NCBI RefSeq assembly: GCF_023073915.1
Contig: NZ_JADPKK010000023.1
Location: 1-64,000 of the forward strand
DNA from: Bradyrhizobium sp. 149
GTDB lineage: Bacteria > Pseudomonadota > Alphaproteobacteria > Rhizobiales > Xanthobacteraceae
DNA length: 64,000 nt
Direction of reading: 5' to 3'
In this document: positions 27,688-37,487 of the stretch, piece by piece
How the letters are laid out: each line of letters starts with the position of its first letter
Position numbering within the stretch: position 1 is the first letter of the stretch
The notes under the pieces: model-generated
Database searches by the model: none
Seen by the model: only the letters and a program-made list of their open reading frames with translations
Told to the model about the DNA's origin: nothing
Program-made: the position numbers and the translations under genes

Positions 27688-28887
27688 CAGGGCTATCGCA
27701 TATGGCCGAACAGGGCGAGGAGGAAGCTGTCGTCCCAGCCTGCACGCTTGATTTTCCGGCGTATGGAGGTGGGACCAGGACAAGATCGAAGGATGTTGAG
27801 CGCGAGCCTGCGTAGGATGGCGAGGTTCTCGGGAGCATTGTCCATTCTCGCCCGGTTGCCGTCCTCGTCGAAGTGGACGTCGAGCACCCAATGCAACTGG
27901 TTCTCGATCGTCCAATGACTGCGCGTGACCGACAGCAGCCGCTTGGCGGACATGGACTTGGAGAGCAGGTAGTAGCGCACGACCGACGGCTCGGTGCGAT
28001 TGCCCTGCAATTGCCTGCGCGAGGTGACGCGGCCGATCGCAACCACGCCCGGGAAGCCATGGACGGCAGCTAGGCTGGTATTGCGCATGATGGTTGCCCG
28101 GCGCGCTTCGCGCCGGTCGTGGGTGGATGGCTCGATCGTCTTGACGGCGCTGCGCTTGCCGGACCGGGCAAACTGCCCGACCACGGCCTTGAACAGAGGT
28201 CCACGGTTGGCCTTGATCGCCAGCACATAGTCGCCACCGCGCTCGAGTACCGTCTTGGCCATTGCGCGATGGCAATGCAGCGCATCGGTCGTGACGATGC
28301 AGCCTTCGAGGGACAGCAGCGCCAACACCTCCAATGCCCCCTTGGTCTCGTTGCGGCCGGGAGCCTTCTGCTGGGCAAGAGACATTCGCGCCTCCACCGC
28401 AAAGACGTTGACCAGGTGCAAAGGCTCGTAGCGCGAACCGCGCTCGAAGGCGCCTCGCAGCGCCTTGCCGTCGACCGCAATAACTCCGGTCAGATTGAGC
28501 CGGTTGGCCTTGGCAAACGCCGCCATGAAGCGCCGGAACGCCGCTTCGAAGGTGTCCGGCTTGAGCAGACGGAACACGCGGCTGAAGGTGTCGTGACTGG
28601 GAATCCCATGCTCCAGGCGCAGAAACAGCCGCAGCAGGTCTTCCTTGGCCTGTCCAAACTCCGCCATGTCCGAGCAGGTCTCTGCTCCGCACAGGACCGC
28701 GGCCAGGGCGATAACCAGCACCTCCAGCAGATCGTGGCGTGCGTTCGCCGCACGCGGGTCGGACAACCGCCGAAGAGCCTTCTTGAACTTCCCCATGCGA
28801 CTCCCTCCGCCTTGTGGGAGTCGTTCCCAGAAACCACCTTGCCAAAACAAAGCAATACTGGCCTCAAATCCATATGCGATTCCCCTG
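27688..28887 (-). mobile_element. Complete ISAs1-family insertion sequence, 1200 bp
   Basis: Terminal inverted repeats CAGGGCTATCGCATATGG (left) and the complement CAGGGGAATCGCATATGG (right), 16 of 18 identical, flanked by a perfect 10-bp duplication CCGCAAGACG. CAGGG ends and a transposase of the expected size identify the family. Intact gene and perfect duplication suggest a recent insertion. Confidence 0.92.
27693..28796 (-). CDS. ISAs1-family transposase
   Basis: A 367-residue transposase. It starts MGKFKKALRRLSDPRAANAR after GGAGGGAGTCGC. Family landmarks are HDLLEVLVIALAAVLCGAE, PSHDTFSRVFRLLKPDTFE, VIAVDGKALRGAFERG (first catalytic Asp), VTTDALHCHRAMAKTVLERG (second Asp region) and VTRSHWTIENQLHWVLDV (Glu region). 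Full length with no lesions, so it could be active. Confidence 0.92.
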   Translation of the reverse strand: MGKFKKALRRLSDPRAANARHDLLEVLVIALAAVLCGAETCSDMAEFGQAKEDLLRLFLRLEHGIPSHDTFSRVFRLLKPDTFEAAFRRFMAAFAKANRLNLTGVIAVDGKALRGAFERGSRYEPLHLVNVFAVEARMSLAQQKAPGRNETKGALEVLALLSLEGCIVTTDALHCHRAMAKTVLERGGDYVLAIKANRGPLFKAVVGQFARSGKRSAVKTIEPSTHDRREARRATIMRNTSLAAVHGFPGVVAIGRVTSRRQLQGNRTEPSVVRYYLLSKSMSAKRLLSVTRSHWTIENQLHWVLDVHFDEDGNRARMDNAPENLAILRRLALNILRSCPGPTSIRRKIKRAGWDDSFLLALFGHMR

Positions 28888-28897
28888 CCGCAAGACG
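28888..28897. repeat. ISAs1 target duplication, right copy
   Basis: CCGCAAGACG; identical to 27678-27687. Confidence 0.9.
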
Positions 28898-29495
28898 CAC
28901 GGGCCTAACCATTTCCAGCGACCCCGTAAGGTTTTGGCTGGCGTCGCGTTTGACCGACGCGATATACTTTCCAAGCTCGGATGCGATTTCAGCCGTGGTC
29001 GAGCCTTCGTCAATCATTTTGATCAGCGTCTGTACCTCGCCCTCTGTCCACTGCTTAGGTTTGTGGTTTTGCACGCTCCGCGCTCCGGTTTCGCCCTGGA
29101 GAGATCGGTCCGTTCTCAGAACCAAATGCTCGTTCAATGGATTTCGGTTCGTGTTTGCAAAGGAGGCAAAGCTGGGGCAGAATTTTTTAGCCGGGGCTGG
29201 CTGCATATTTCACTTGGTGTTTTAACCCGGCTTCATTTGACCATGCGCGGCCGCAGCCGTTTGAACCTCCCGCTGCGCCTTCGTATTTGCGGTGCGCCCG
29301 CCAGCTTGAACCGGAGCCAGCTCCGGCGGTTGCCCCTCCCTCAGCCCTGCAACTAGATCGCTCGCCCAGTAACCAAATCGGCCGTGTCTTCGGAGGTCCG
29401 CACCTGATCCGCAGCACGGGCCGAGCGTCGGCGCTGCCGCCGACTGCGGCCCATCGTGCATGCGGACTCGACGAGACAAGGGATAGAGCGGCTCT

Positions 29496-29690
29496 CTATC
29501 GGGCTAAGGCCCGCCTCCGCGACTCCTCGTCTCTAATCAGCGTATCAAGTCTCTCCAGTTGACCGGCTAAGCCCGCGAGGCTCTTTGCGATATTTCTCAA
29601 TAAGAAAGCTCGGTTGTCCGGAGTGTCGGGAGCTGAGGAAAGGGCCTTGTATTGCGTTGCGAGATCCTTGCATTTGGCGGCCGTGATCAT
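29496..29690 (-). CDS. Small conserved hypothetical protein, 64 residues (copy 1 of 2)
   Basis: MITAAKCKDLATQYKALSSA then FLLRNIAKSLAGLAGQLERL is an all-helical protein of a small Bradyrhizobium family (MITAxQCxxxAxxYKxLxxxxDxxxxRAxxLxxIxxSxxxLAxQLExL). A second copy lies at 32296-32490 and the conservation includes about 50 bp upstream of the ATG, so both were duplicated with their leader. Function unknown. Confidence 0.65.
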   Translation of the reverse strand: MITAAKCKDLATQYKALSSAPDTPDNRAFLLRNIAKSLAGLAGQLERLDTLIRDEESRRRALAR

Positions 29691-30824
29691 GTGAGTTCCA
29701 ATCACTGCAATTGGCAATTGATGACTGTAATCACACGCCCTTGCGCCAGCCATAACTAAGATTAAAGACCTATTCGTCGCAAGCTGTCGCCGCGAGCGGC
29801 AAAACTCGAAAACGACGATCGCTCGTACCTGGTGCAATCGAAGCCGACGATGCACACCACATAGCGCTATCCCAAGATGGATGCGTTGCCTATTCCCAGC
29901 AGAACCAGGGTGCTGTGCCGCTCACGGCTTCCGGTTCTTTCGGAGGCAGGCTGATCACTTGAACGATCCAGCACCGTGACTAGGCCCATCCTTCGGCGAC
30001 CCCTGCCGGCTCGCCATCTCTCCACATCTGTTCGTTCCAGCTCTGGCAGAGCAGGTTGTCGGCGGTTCGAATCAGAACTCATTCCGCAGATTGTGCAGCG
30101 AGGGTCGTCGATCACAGCCTGTACTCGTCCCCTCATTCGCGAGGGCCTTGCGGCCGTCCTGTCGGGCTCAGGTTCGCTTGTAAGACGGCCAGCAGCCGTC
30201 TTCCTCATGGCGCCCGGTCCTCAGCGAGCATGTGTTGTCCAGCAGGCGCTGGCCGACAATGCTCCAGATTGCGTCAGGACTGTACAGTATGACGGCGTCA
30301 GCCTTCTGAATCACGACACTCCGCGCACGGCGACGGCAACTCACCCTGAGGATATGCCTACGAATTTGGCTCAATCGCAGCGTCTCTTGAGCAGCGGTCG
30401 GCTGGATCTGTGCACGCGGCTCGTCCAGGATTAGCCAAAATGCACACGTTTGTACCGCGTTTGATCTCTCGGTGCACGCGTAGCGCACACGAATTCTGAG
30501 TGAGTGCGCACACAGTGGCGACCTTTACTAAGCCGGGCTCCGGAAGCCGGCTCGTCCAGATCAGAAGGAAGCGCCACTACGTCGCGAACACGTTCGTTCG
30601 GCGACGTGATGCCGAAGAGGGGAATCAAAGCTGAGCGCTCCATCAATCGATGGAAAACCCGATTCGAGCTCCAAACCCGAAGAGCAACCGGGGCATTTTC
30701 TCCGATTTGATTGCACTGTATCAGAACGATCTTGCCCAACTCGAACCCGTTCCACGATCGAAGCTATGGTGCTCAACGCACTCAAGACCTCGCTCGGCTG
30801 GTGAACCTCAAGGTCCTCGAGGCC
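29691..30824. other. Region without a recognisable intact gene
   Basis: Frames overlap on both strands. A tRNA-like stretch at 30038-30072 is discussed under rejected items. Homology to 27030-27130 begins near 30825. Confidence 0.4.
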
Positions 30825-30932
30825 GTGCTGATGCTGCCCCATGCGGCCGATCAGAGTCCGGCAGCCCCCGGGCGTTCAATAGGTGGTCAGCCCGTTTGGG
30901 TGCGGATCGGTGGCCATCCGCCTTATGCCTGA
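30825..30932 (+). repeat. Diverged repeat shared with 27030-27130
   Basis: Second copy of the 3' end of an unnamed gene family. The frame here ends LPHAADQSPAAPGRSIGGQP then VWVRIGGHPPYA. No full-length copy is visible. Confidence 0.5.
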
Positions 30933-30940
30933 TCCAAATG

Positions 30941-30974
30941 AAAAACCCCAGTGCCTTGGAGAGAGCACTGGGGT
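30941..30974 (-). terminator. Minus-strand terminator-like hairpin without an upstream gene
   Basis: ACCCCAGTGC / GCACTGGGGT form a perfect 10-bp stem with a 10-nt loop. On the minus strand it is followed by TTTTT. No minus-strand gene survives upstream, so it is probably a relict. Confidence 0.6.
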
Positions 30975-31065
30975 GTTCTCAAAAATGAATTGGCCAAGCA
31001 ATGACGCCATAGTAGCAGCCCACGTGCTCGTCGCCTGTGAGTTAGTTCGCACGCCGATTTCCAAG

Positions 31066-31420
31066 CCACGTCGCGCGGGCAGACCACCAAAATCCACGCG
31101 CTGACTGACGATATCGACCGTCCCTTGGCCTTCCTCATCACCCCGGGCAACACCCACGATCTGGTCGGTGCACGCGACCTAATCGGCATGATCCGCAATC
31201 CGCGCCGCTTGCTGGCCGATCGAGCCTACGACGCCAAGAGCTTACGCGACGAACTGGCCGCACGCCGTATCAAGGCCGTGATCCCGCCAAATCCGACCCG
31301 CAAGCATCCGCATCGCTACGACAAAGCAGCATATAAAGGTCGAAACGTCATCGAGCGCATGTTCTGCCGGCTCAAGGGCTTCCGACGTATCGCAACTCGA
31401 TACGACAAGCGCGCAGACAT
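31066..31420 (+). pseudogene. IS5-family transposase, C-terminal half
   Basis: GQTTKIHALTDDIDRPLAFL, then ITPGNTHDLVGARDLIG, LLADRAYDAKSLRDELAARR (second Asp) and YKGRNVIERMFCRLKGFRRI (Glu region). The N-terminal half and left end are missing. After YDKRADIF the sequence switches into an unrelated small-peptide gene, giving the approximate right end of the element. It differs from the intact IS5 at 4195-5024. Confidence 0.8.
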
Positions 31421-31496
31421 CTTCATTTTCTCATCGATGTGCTCGGGCGATCTCGGCGCGGACGTGGTCCTCGCCATTCTCGCTTGCCTGTCGTGA
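31420..31496 (+). pseudogene. 3' part of a small hydrophobic peptide gene, cut by IS5
   Basis: The end SMCSGDLGADVVLAILACLS and stop match the last 18 residues of the peptide at 27525-27638. Its 5' part is replaced by the IS5 remnant, which is read in the same frame by chance. Confidence 0.5.
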
Positions 31497-31497
31497 G

Positions 31498-31914
31498 CCA
31501 GAAGGCGCCCGGCGCCGACCCGGCCGAAGGCAAACGCCGCCGCTTCCAAAAAGCCGTCCCCGAAGGAGGATGAATTCCCTTGAGGCCGGAAGTTTACTCT
31601 ACGCTGCTCCGAGACACTGCCCGGAGCTTCAAAGGAACGCCCCCCGATTGCCGGTTCTTCCCGCCTCGAAAAACACAGCGAAACGCCTAAACGCGAATAC
31701 CCCAGATTCGGTTAACGTCGGATCTGGCTCCGTACGGGCCGGCCATTGTCCGTCCCATAGCCCTGCTGAAGGGGCAGACTGCCATATGACCCGCAGCATC
31801 CGGGCCTGAATGGCCGGTGTGATCGCTGGTTCGATTTCCGGCTCGACGCGCTCTCGTAGGATCAGCCGTACTCGGGGATCGGCTTGCGCCTGGTTTGCTC
31901 AGCGTGCTGCGCAG
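31498..31914. other. Region without a recognisable gene
   Basis: No supportable frame. Confidence 0.4.
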
Positions 31915-32120
31915 CAGGATCCGTGCAGCGAGCCGGTACAAGACGCCGAAGCCCACATTGAGAAGATCAACTATCCATTCCTCTACACCAAGGGAAGCAG
32001 CACGGAGTTCGGCGCCGGCATCAAGTATCCAGTCAGGCGCGCTGGCTCGATCTGCACGAGAGCGGTATCTATATGCGGCTGCTGAAACCTGATGATGATC
32101 TGCTCGTCAATAGATCAGCG
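31915..32120 (+). pseudogene. Hypothetical protein fragment, frameshifted
   Basis: One frame gives AHIEKINYPFLYTKGSSTEF then GAGIKY; a one-base shift gives WLDLHESGIYMRLLKPDDDL then LVNRSA and a stop. The joined text looks like the end of a small conserved protein, but I cannot name the family. Start not found. Confidence 0.4.
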
Positions 32121-32295
32121 TAAAGGACAACCACGCTGCGACTGACGCGCAGAGACAAATTCCTACATAAGGCAATACAAGGCGCATCGGGCTTCCCTCC
32201 GAAACGCAAATATGCGTCGACGCTGCGGCCGCCGCGGGTTCATCGTACATGCGGCCCCGTAGGGCACAACAAAATATGTCGGGGCGGCCCTGCTG

Positions 32296-32490
32296 CTAGC
32301 CGGCCCGGGAGAGCCTTTGCGACTCTTCGGCTCTAACCACAGAGTCGAGTCTGTCCAGTTGCCCCGCAACGCCCGCAAAGCTCTTCGCTATATTTCTCAA
32401 TAAAAAAGTCCGGTCTTTAGAAGTGTTCGGGACTGAGGAAAGGGCCTTGTATTGCGTTGCGAGATCCTTGCATTTGGCGGCCGTGATCAT
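32296..32490 (-). CDS. Small conserved hypothetical protein, 64 residues (copy 2 of 2)
   Basis: MITAAKCKDLATQYKALSSV then FLLRNIAKSFAGVAGQLDRL. Paralogue of 29496-29690 with the same leader (ATTGGAGCCCACATG against ATTGGAACTCACATG). Differences are mostly conservative, suggesting both were under selection after duplication. Confidence 0.65.
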   Translation of the reverse strand: MITAAKCKDLATQYKALSSVPNTSKDRTFLLRNIAKSFAGVAGQLDRLDSVVRAEESQRLSRAG

Positions 32491-32540
32491 GTGGGCTCCA
32501 ATCACTGCAATCGGCAATAGATGATTGTAACCACGGAATC

Positions 32541-32947
32541 GTGCGGAGCACAATTTGGGAAATTGTCGCGGATCCCGAAGCCGTAAAGCCTCGGCAATTC
32601 CTCTGGGAGTGCCATTCTTCCCGGCTTGCAAACAGCTTCGATGAGCACCGAGCGCCTTTCATATTCTCTGGTATCGCCCGCAAGCGTCCTGCGAAGGCCG
32701 CCGTCAAAGAACCACTTGGTCGATCCAATGTCGACGATCACTTTGCGTTTGAGGCACCGCACCTGCATCTGCCCAATCCGTTTCCGGCCAAAACGTAATG
32801 AGGAATAGGTAACAAGTGCTGCCTAAACGGAAAGGAGACCTGAGGTCCAAGACTACTCTCTGTTCGCCGCCATCTTGGATATTCACTGTAGGGGCCCTTT
32901 TTGGTCATTGAAGTCGAGGCTTCGGCGGCGCGCTTCTGGACAGACCG
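32541..32947. other. Region without a recognisable gene
   Basis: No supportable frame on either strand. Confidence 0.4.
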
Positions 32948-33160
32948 TTAGTTCGCGACATTTCGTCCGGTTAGTTTGCCCTCCATTTTGGTGGCCGACG
33001 CCGGTCTCGGCATAAATCCCACGGCGATAATGACGCCTCCGAATGCAGCGATCGTGAATAGGGCGAGAGCTCTCAGGAGTAACATCTGCTGCTCGTAAAA
33101 ATGATTTTCCCAAACGCCGCGTGAATAAGCACGTAGCTCGGAGAGCCTATTTCGGATCAA
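32948..33160 (-). CDS. Small single-span membrane protein, 70 residues
   Basis: A TTG start after AGGGG gives MIRNRLSELRAYSRGVWENH, then the membrane segment LLLRALALFTIAAFGGVIIA and a short polar tail. An ATG at 33085 would give a 45-residue form with a signal-like start. Codon use and the clean hydrophobic block favour a real gene. No family recognised. Confidence 0.45.
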   Translation of the reverse strand: MIRNRLSELRAYSRGVWENHFYEQQMLLLRALALFTIAAFGGVIIAVGFMPRPASATKMEGKLTGRNVAN

Positions 33161-34469
33161 CGTCCCCTGCGAGCCATTCTTCAGTTTGAGAGAAAGAACC
33201 GGGTAAGGAGGGCTGTCACAGAGGTCTCAGGAGCGCGGGAGTGCTCCCAGCTTTTGGACCGTTCCATGGCTTGGAAACACGCCCATTCCCGCGTCAGAAT
33301 AGGTATGAGCTTTGCCCCGCGTCCCTCTGTAAGGGCCGGCGTTTATCCAGTCTACTGCCCGCGTGAGCACAGGTGATGACGAGCACCATGGTCCGGCCAA
33401 TCGGTTCCTAGCATTGGTTCATAGACCCATGAGGAGTACCGACGGCCATAGAACACAAAACAACTACGTGCGGCTGCGAAGCCTGCGCTCGCCGTGGCGC
33501 CGAGATCCTACCTGGTTCAACGGGGCGTACCTGCCGGCCCCGCTGTTGGGCATCGAGATACTTGCAGTCACCGCACTTTGAATGGCTGGTCAGTTCGCGG
33601 CGGTCTTGCGAGCTGCGAGAGAGACTCGCGGAGTGCGTCGCGGAGATCCGAGAACTCCAGACATCATGCTCGAAGCGCGCACCGGTGAGGACCGGGCACT
33701 CTCGCTGAGGATCTGCGAGGCGCCCGTGTTCCGTCCGGCCCTGATCCGTTCCGGCCGTTAGCACGCCTGAGGCCGAAGGCCCAACCAAGCATGCTCCAAG
33801 GGTGCATCGCCTAGACGCAAAATGGCACCGCACGAGCGTGAGCATAGCGACGGCGAAGGCGGCACGCGGGGCCGAGTGCAGCGACGAGACCGGTGCACCA
33901 GTCCTTCGAACGTATCCGGTTGCGCTCACCCGCTCCGAACTGCAGACCCGCCTCAATAGCAGCGACGTCCTCGTCGACCTAAGTGATCCACCACCGAAGC
34001 GCCTCGTGGCATTCAGGCCGACGTCACCATGCCGCCGTATCTTTAGATCTCATTCCATTGCGGTAAGGAGCTGTCACAGCAACTGGGACACGGCTCGAGC
34101 AGCCATGTATTGAGCTGCGGGTCGGTTGCTCTCGGTTCCGACCCGGAGAATGTCTCCGCCTGGAGCTGAGAGGGACCACCGCCAGCCGCGGCCGCGGGGT
34201 GGAATCAAACAGAGCGAAACCGCCAACCGTCATGGCGCGAGCACCCTGAAATGAGCACCTGGAATTGGACAGCCCATATTACAAATGCGACAAACCAACT
34301 CTCGGCTATCGTCAGACTTCGATTCCCATCGAAAATAGAAGGTCAAGGCATCCGTCTCCTCGACGATCCGCGGTAGGTATCTATATAGAATGCGACCGCC
34401 CCATCCGCGTCGCGCGCCCGCGATGATTCCAGCTTAATCCCCGCGCTGCGTCACCGAAAGCGTGAACTG
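33161..34469. other. 1.3-kb region without an intact gene
   Basis: 33450-33580 is alignable to 40215-40330 (shared CCTGCCGGCCCCG and flanks), part of an unnamed duplicated gene. The rest shows only overlapping short frames. Confidence 0.4.
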
Positions 34470-35077
34470 ATGTCACCTTGCTCTACCGACAAGATCGCGC
34501 TCCATCGATGGAGCCAATCTCTACCCGACGGCGAAAACTCTGGGCTTCGACATTGATTGCAAGCGCCTGCTGAAGGAGTTTCAGAGCCGCGGGACGCTGA
34601 CGCGAGCGTTCTATTACACCGCCATCATCGAGGATCAGGAGTACTCCTCGATCCGCCCGCTGATTGATTGGCTCGACTACAACGGCTACACCGTGGTCAC
34701 GAAGGCGGCCAAGGAGTTCATCGACGCCTCCGGCCGCCGCAAGGTCAAGGGCAACACGGACATCGAGCTCGCCGTGGAGCTCGCCGAGTACATCGACCAG
34801 ATGGTGCTGTTCTCGGGTGACGGCGACTTCCGCTCCCAGGTCAAGGCCGTTCAGCGCCGCGGCGTGCGGGTCACCGTGATTTCCACGATCGCAAGCCAAC
34901 CGCCGATGATCGCCGACGAGCTGCGTCGCCCAGGCCGACGTCTTCACCGACCTCGTCGAGCTGAAGTCCAAGCTCGGCCGTGATCCGTCCGACCGCCCGG
35001 CTCCGCGCGATCGCGAAGCGCGTGCACACCTGCCAAAATTCTTGCAAGAGCCGAAAGGAAACGACCCACTCGGTTAG
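34470..35077 (+). pseudogene. NYN-domain (LabA/DUF88) ribonuclease-like protein, three lesions
   Basis: ATG at 34470 gives SPCSTDKIAL. A 2-base loss then shifts frame before IDGANLYPTAKTLGFDIDCK. The core follows: RAFYYTAIIEDQEYSSIRPL, DWLDYNGYTVVTKAAKEFID, GNTDIELAVELAEYID and VLFSGDGDFRSQVKAVQRRG. Relatives have DIELAVDAMELA at the acidic site; here three residues including an Asp are missing. A third lesion near 34927 shifts ADVFTDLVELKSKLGRDPSD to the frame ending at 35077. NYN proteins are PIN-like, metal-dependent RNases. Lesions are few, so loss is recent. Confidence 0.8.
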
Positions 35078-36119
35078 ACGGCTAAGGCGGCGCACGCTTC
35101 GATCAATTTTGGGCAGATTAATCATCATTCATTTCAGAAGAAAAGAAACGCCGCCGGCTTAATAATCTGCGGCCGGCAGCTTCCCAGCCCCGGGGAATGA
35201 GCAAAATCTCGGTGGCAAATCCGGAGCATAAGCCGTGCCGAGAATTGGTGTCGGTTCCGGCCTTCTCTGTCGGGGTCCCTGCACCTCTCTTGCTTCGTCG
35301 CCCATCAACAAACAGGCGCAAGGGCGTCTGCTTCAAATGGAGCGTTCACATGCACCCACATCCCATTTCGACGCAACCACATCATTCACGTCCACACTCT
35401 TATTTTCCGACTTGGATCGACAGGTCCGCATGCTCGAGAGCGATCCCAAGAGGAGGAGCGAAAGGCAGGAAATCCCGACCCAGCCAACCTCTCCTAACCC
35501 ATGCTCGCGCTGAACCTCCGAGCTCGGTGCGCCAATCTTCAGGATACGATCGCGATGCCCGAACGCGAATTTCGCTCGTCGCGCCGAGTTGGCAACGGGT
35601 GGCTAAGCCCATTGGCCTACGATTTCGTGGCGGTGTATCAAGCTGCCGATCGAAGCTTCGCAAGGGCGGCTGGGCCCCTGGCATTTGTCGCTTTGAGATA
35701 TCTCGGCGACGGCTCGATGTCGCTTGCATGAAAGGGGCCGGCATCCGGCATCATGCTTTTGCTGGGCGAAGCGAACCTGCTGTGGCTCTGAAGAACCCCG
35801 ACGCTTTTGCGATCATCGTGACCGCCCTCCTGCTTTCTCACGGCGACGAAGCTGCACCAGCGTGCTGGTCCGCGGGATGAGCTTGGCCGCACTGATAGAG
35901 GCGATGTTCTCCGCGTCGGTCCGGCGACGCAATGCCGTTCACAACATCAAAAGCGCGTTGGGTGACTTTGCCGTTTCGCGCGAACTCGGTCCAGTCTGTC
36001 ACCTTCTACGTTTACGACAGCAGTAAAGACGTCTGGCTTCGTCTGCCGGTCTAACTATCTCGCCACCTAATTGCTTGTGGGGAAGGTTCTTAGGACGGGC
36101 TACCTTTAACGGGCATTCG
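35078..36119. other. 1-kb region without a recognisable gene
   Basis: Several frames of 70-110 codons overlap on both strands, none with a ribosome-binding site or recognisable family. Confidence 0.4.
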
Positions 36120-36557
36120 ATCATTAACCGCTGAAGAGTCCGAGACAATCGCTGCTCTCATCTTCGCACGGATCACTGAGCTCGAGCTGTAGCTTGCGGC
36201 CCGGGATTTCAACATTCCCGGGAGCGGCAACGACGGACCCACGTGACGAGCTGTATGTTCGGTTACGGTCCACTACGGAGAGAGCTGGAGCGCACACGAG
36301 CCCAAACTATCCGGCTCACGTTCTCGGAAATCGAAGAAGTTCTCGAAAACTTGTCCTCTTGAGGAGTGGCACCGTCCGCAATCCAGCAGATGACATTACG
36401 TTTGGGGACGATGACGTCCTTGGCCGAGCTCGACGTTTCGAACATCTTTGTTTTCGGTGGGCGGATAACGCTGATGAAGCCGGTCGAGTTTGCGGTGAAG
36501 CTCGGAGAAAATCAGGACGCCGGGAGCGTTAGCCTGCATTACGAAGGGATGGAGTAG
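36120..36557 (+). repeat. Decayed copy of the gene pair at 41970-42630
   Basis: 36120-36220 (LTAEESETIAALIFARITEL, then a stop) aligns with the gene at 42421-42630. 36360-36557 (DDITFGTMTSLAELDVSNIF then GGRITLMKPVEFAVKLG) aligns with 42060-42220. The order of the two pieces is reversed between loci. Neither piece is intact here. Confidence 0.55.
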
Positions 36558-36853
36558 AAGCTATTCGGCATCACGTTGCCGCCAAAGGTTTTGTCCAGCG
36601 TGGTGGACCGGCTACCGACGCACTGAGACCAACACCTGAAGACAAGAAGCCAGCTTCGCGGTTCTGGCCAGCGTCGCGCCCCAGAAGTAGCCATCTGCCT
36701 CTAGAGAAACACATGCTCGAACTACGTCGCCAGCAGAGGGCACCGAGCAAAGGCATCCGGAGCAACGGACCCAGTTGGCTAGAAGGCCACTCATGATGCC
36801 GCGGACGAGTTCGTCTCATTGCAGCTGAAGGCGCTCGCCCCAGCTTTTCCAGC

Positions 36854-37051
36854 TTAAGCCAAGTCATCGTCTGGCGGAGCCTTCCCTCGGCCCAGACCGA
36901 CAGCTTCAACTCTCCGGCAGGGCATGCACCTGTAGGCGTAGGCGGCGGGTAGCTCTGCAATTGCCGGGAGCATCGCGAGAAACTCCATTGGACGCCGACA
37001 TCTATTGCAGATGTGGGTGGGTGCCTTGTCCGTGTCACCGCCGCGCGCCAT
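36854..37051 (-). CDS. Small four-cysteine zinc-ribbon-like protein, 65 residues
   Basis: MARGGDTDKAPTHICNRCRR then PMEFLAMLPAIAELPAAYAY and RCMPCRRVEAVGLGRG. Two CxxC pairs about 30 residues apart form a probable zinc ribbon, as in a small Bradyrhizobium family (THLCNRCGxxMxFLxxLPAI, AYRCxxCxxVE). An in-frame start also exists at 37066. Function unknown. Confidence 0.6.
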   Translation of the reverse strand: MARGGDTDKAPTHICNRCRRPMEFLAMLPAIAELPAAYAYRCMPCRRVEAVGLGRGKAPPDDDLA

Positions 37052-37217
37052 GGCCGGTCCGCCCAAAGGCGACGACGGTATTCCATTAGTCGGGGTTTAC
37101 ATCTCCGGACGACTACAAGGCTGCCGTATCCAAAACAGGCCCCGCCAGGTGAGCCGCTATTGCTCTTGAACCAAGACTCAGTTCTCATTGCGGCCAAATT
37201 ACTTGCGGGAGGCAATC

Positions 37218-37487
37218 GTGAACGGCGAAGCCGGATGCACGGTTTGTAGCCAAGCTCGACTGCTCAAAGCTATTTTCCCCGTGGCCAAATGCTACGAGCT
37301 GAAGCTGTATGAGTGCGCAGGCTGCGGCAGTGATCTGTGGCTGGTTACTAAAGTGTCCAGATCATTGAAACCTAAGCGGCAGATGGGGAGATCTCGTCGA
37401 GGTTCGCGGCTCAACACCATCGAGGCGGCGTTGAAGAGCCCTGCTAGTGCTGCAGTCAATCCAAAGCTGAAAGGCCAGTCAGCGTAA
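37218..37487 (+). CDS. Small CxxC zinc-ribbon protein, 89 residues
   Basis: A GTG start after GGGAGG gives VNGEAGCTVCSQARLLKAIF then PVAKCYELKLYECAGCGSDL and WLVTKVSRSLK. Two CxxC pairs separated by about 26 residues suggest zinc binding. A basic tail follows. A frameshifted copy lies at 27138-27344. The opposite strand has a competing frame (37292-37714) with CxxC motifs, so strand choice is not certain. Confidence 0.6.
   Translation: MNGEAGCTVCSQARLLKAIFPVAKCYELKLYECAGCGSDLWLVTKVSRSLKPKRQMGRSRRGSRLNTIEAALKSPASAAVNPKLKGQSA

Larger units (their letters stand above)
27622..29206 (-). pseudogene. SANT/Myb-like HTH protein split by ISAs1
   Basis: The host frame runs from MQPAPAKKFCPSFASFANTN (29206) through NHKPKQWTEGEVQTLIKMID, EGSTTAEIASELGKYIASVK and EMVRPVRLA, is cut at the 10-bp target duplication, and resumes after the element as DSVASGRERGIRAITKGT, ending at 27622. 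The middle is a tryptophan-bearing SANT/Myb-like helix-turn-helix. A decayed paralogue lies at 41050-41250. Removing the element and one target copy restores one open frame of about 125 codons. Confidence 0.65.

Noticed and set aside
30038..30072. tRNA-like stretch (AGCTCTGGCAGAGCA followed by GGCGGTTCGAATC)
   Set aside because: D-arm-like and T-loop-like pieces are adjacent, but there is no anticodon arm, no acceptor stem and the T-stem does not pair. At most a tRNA relic, possibly a scar of element insertion; too weak to annotate.
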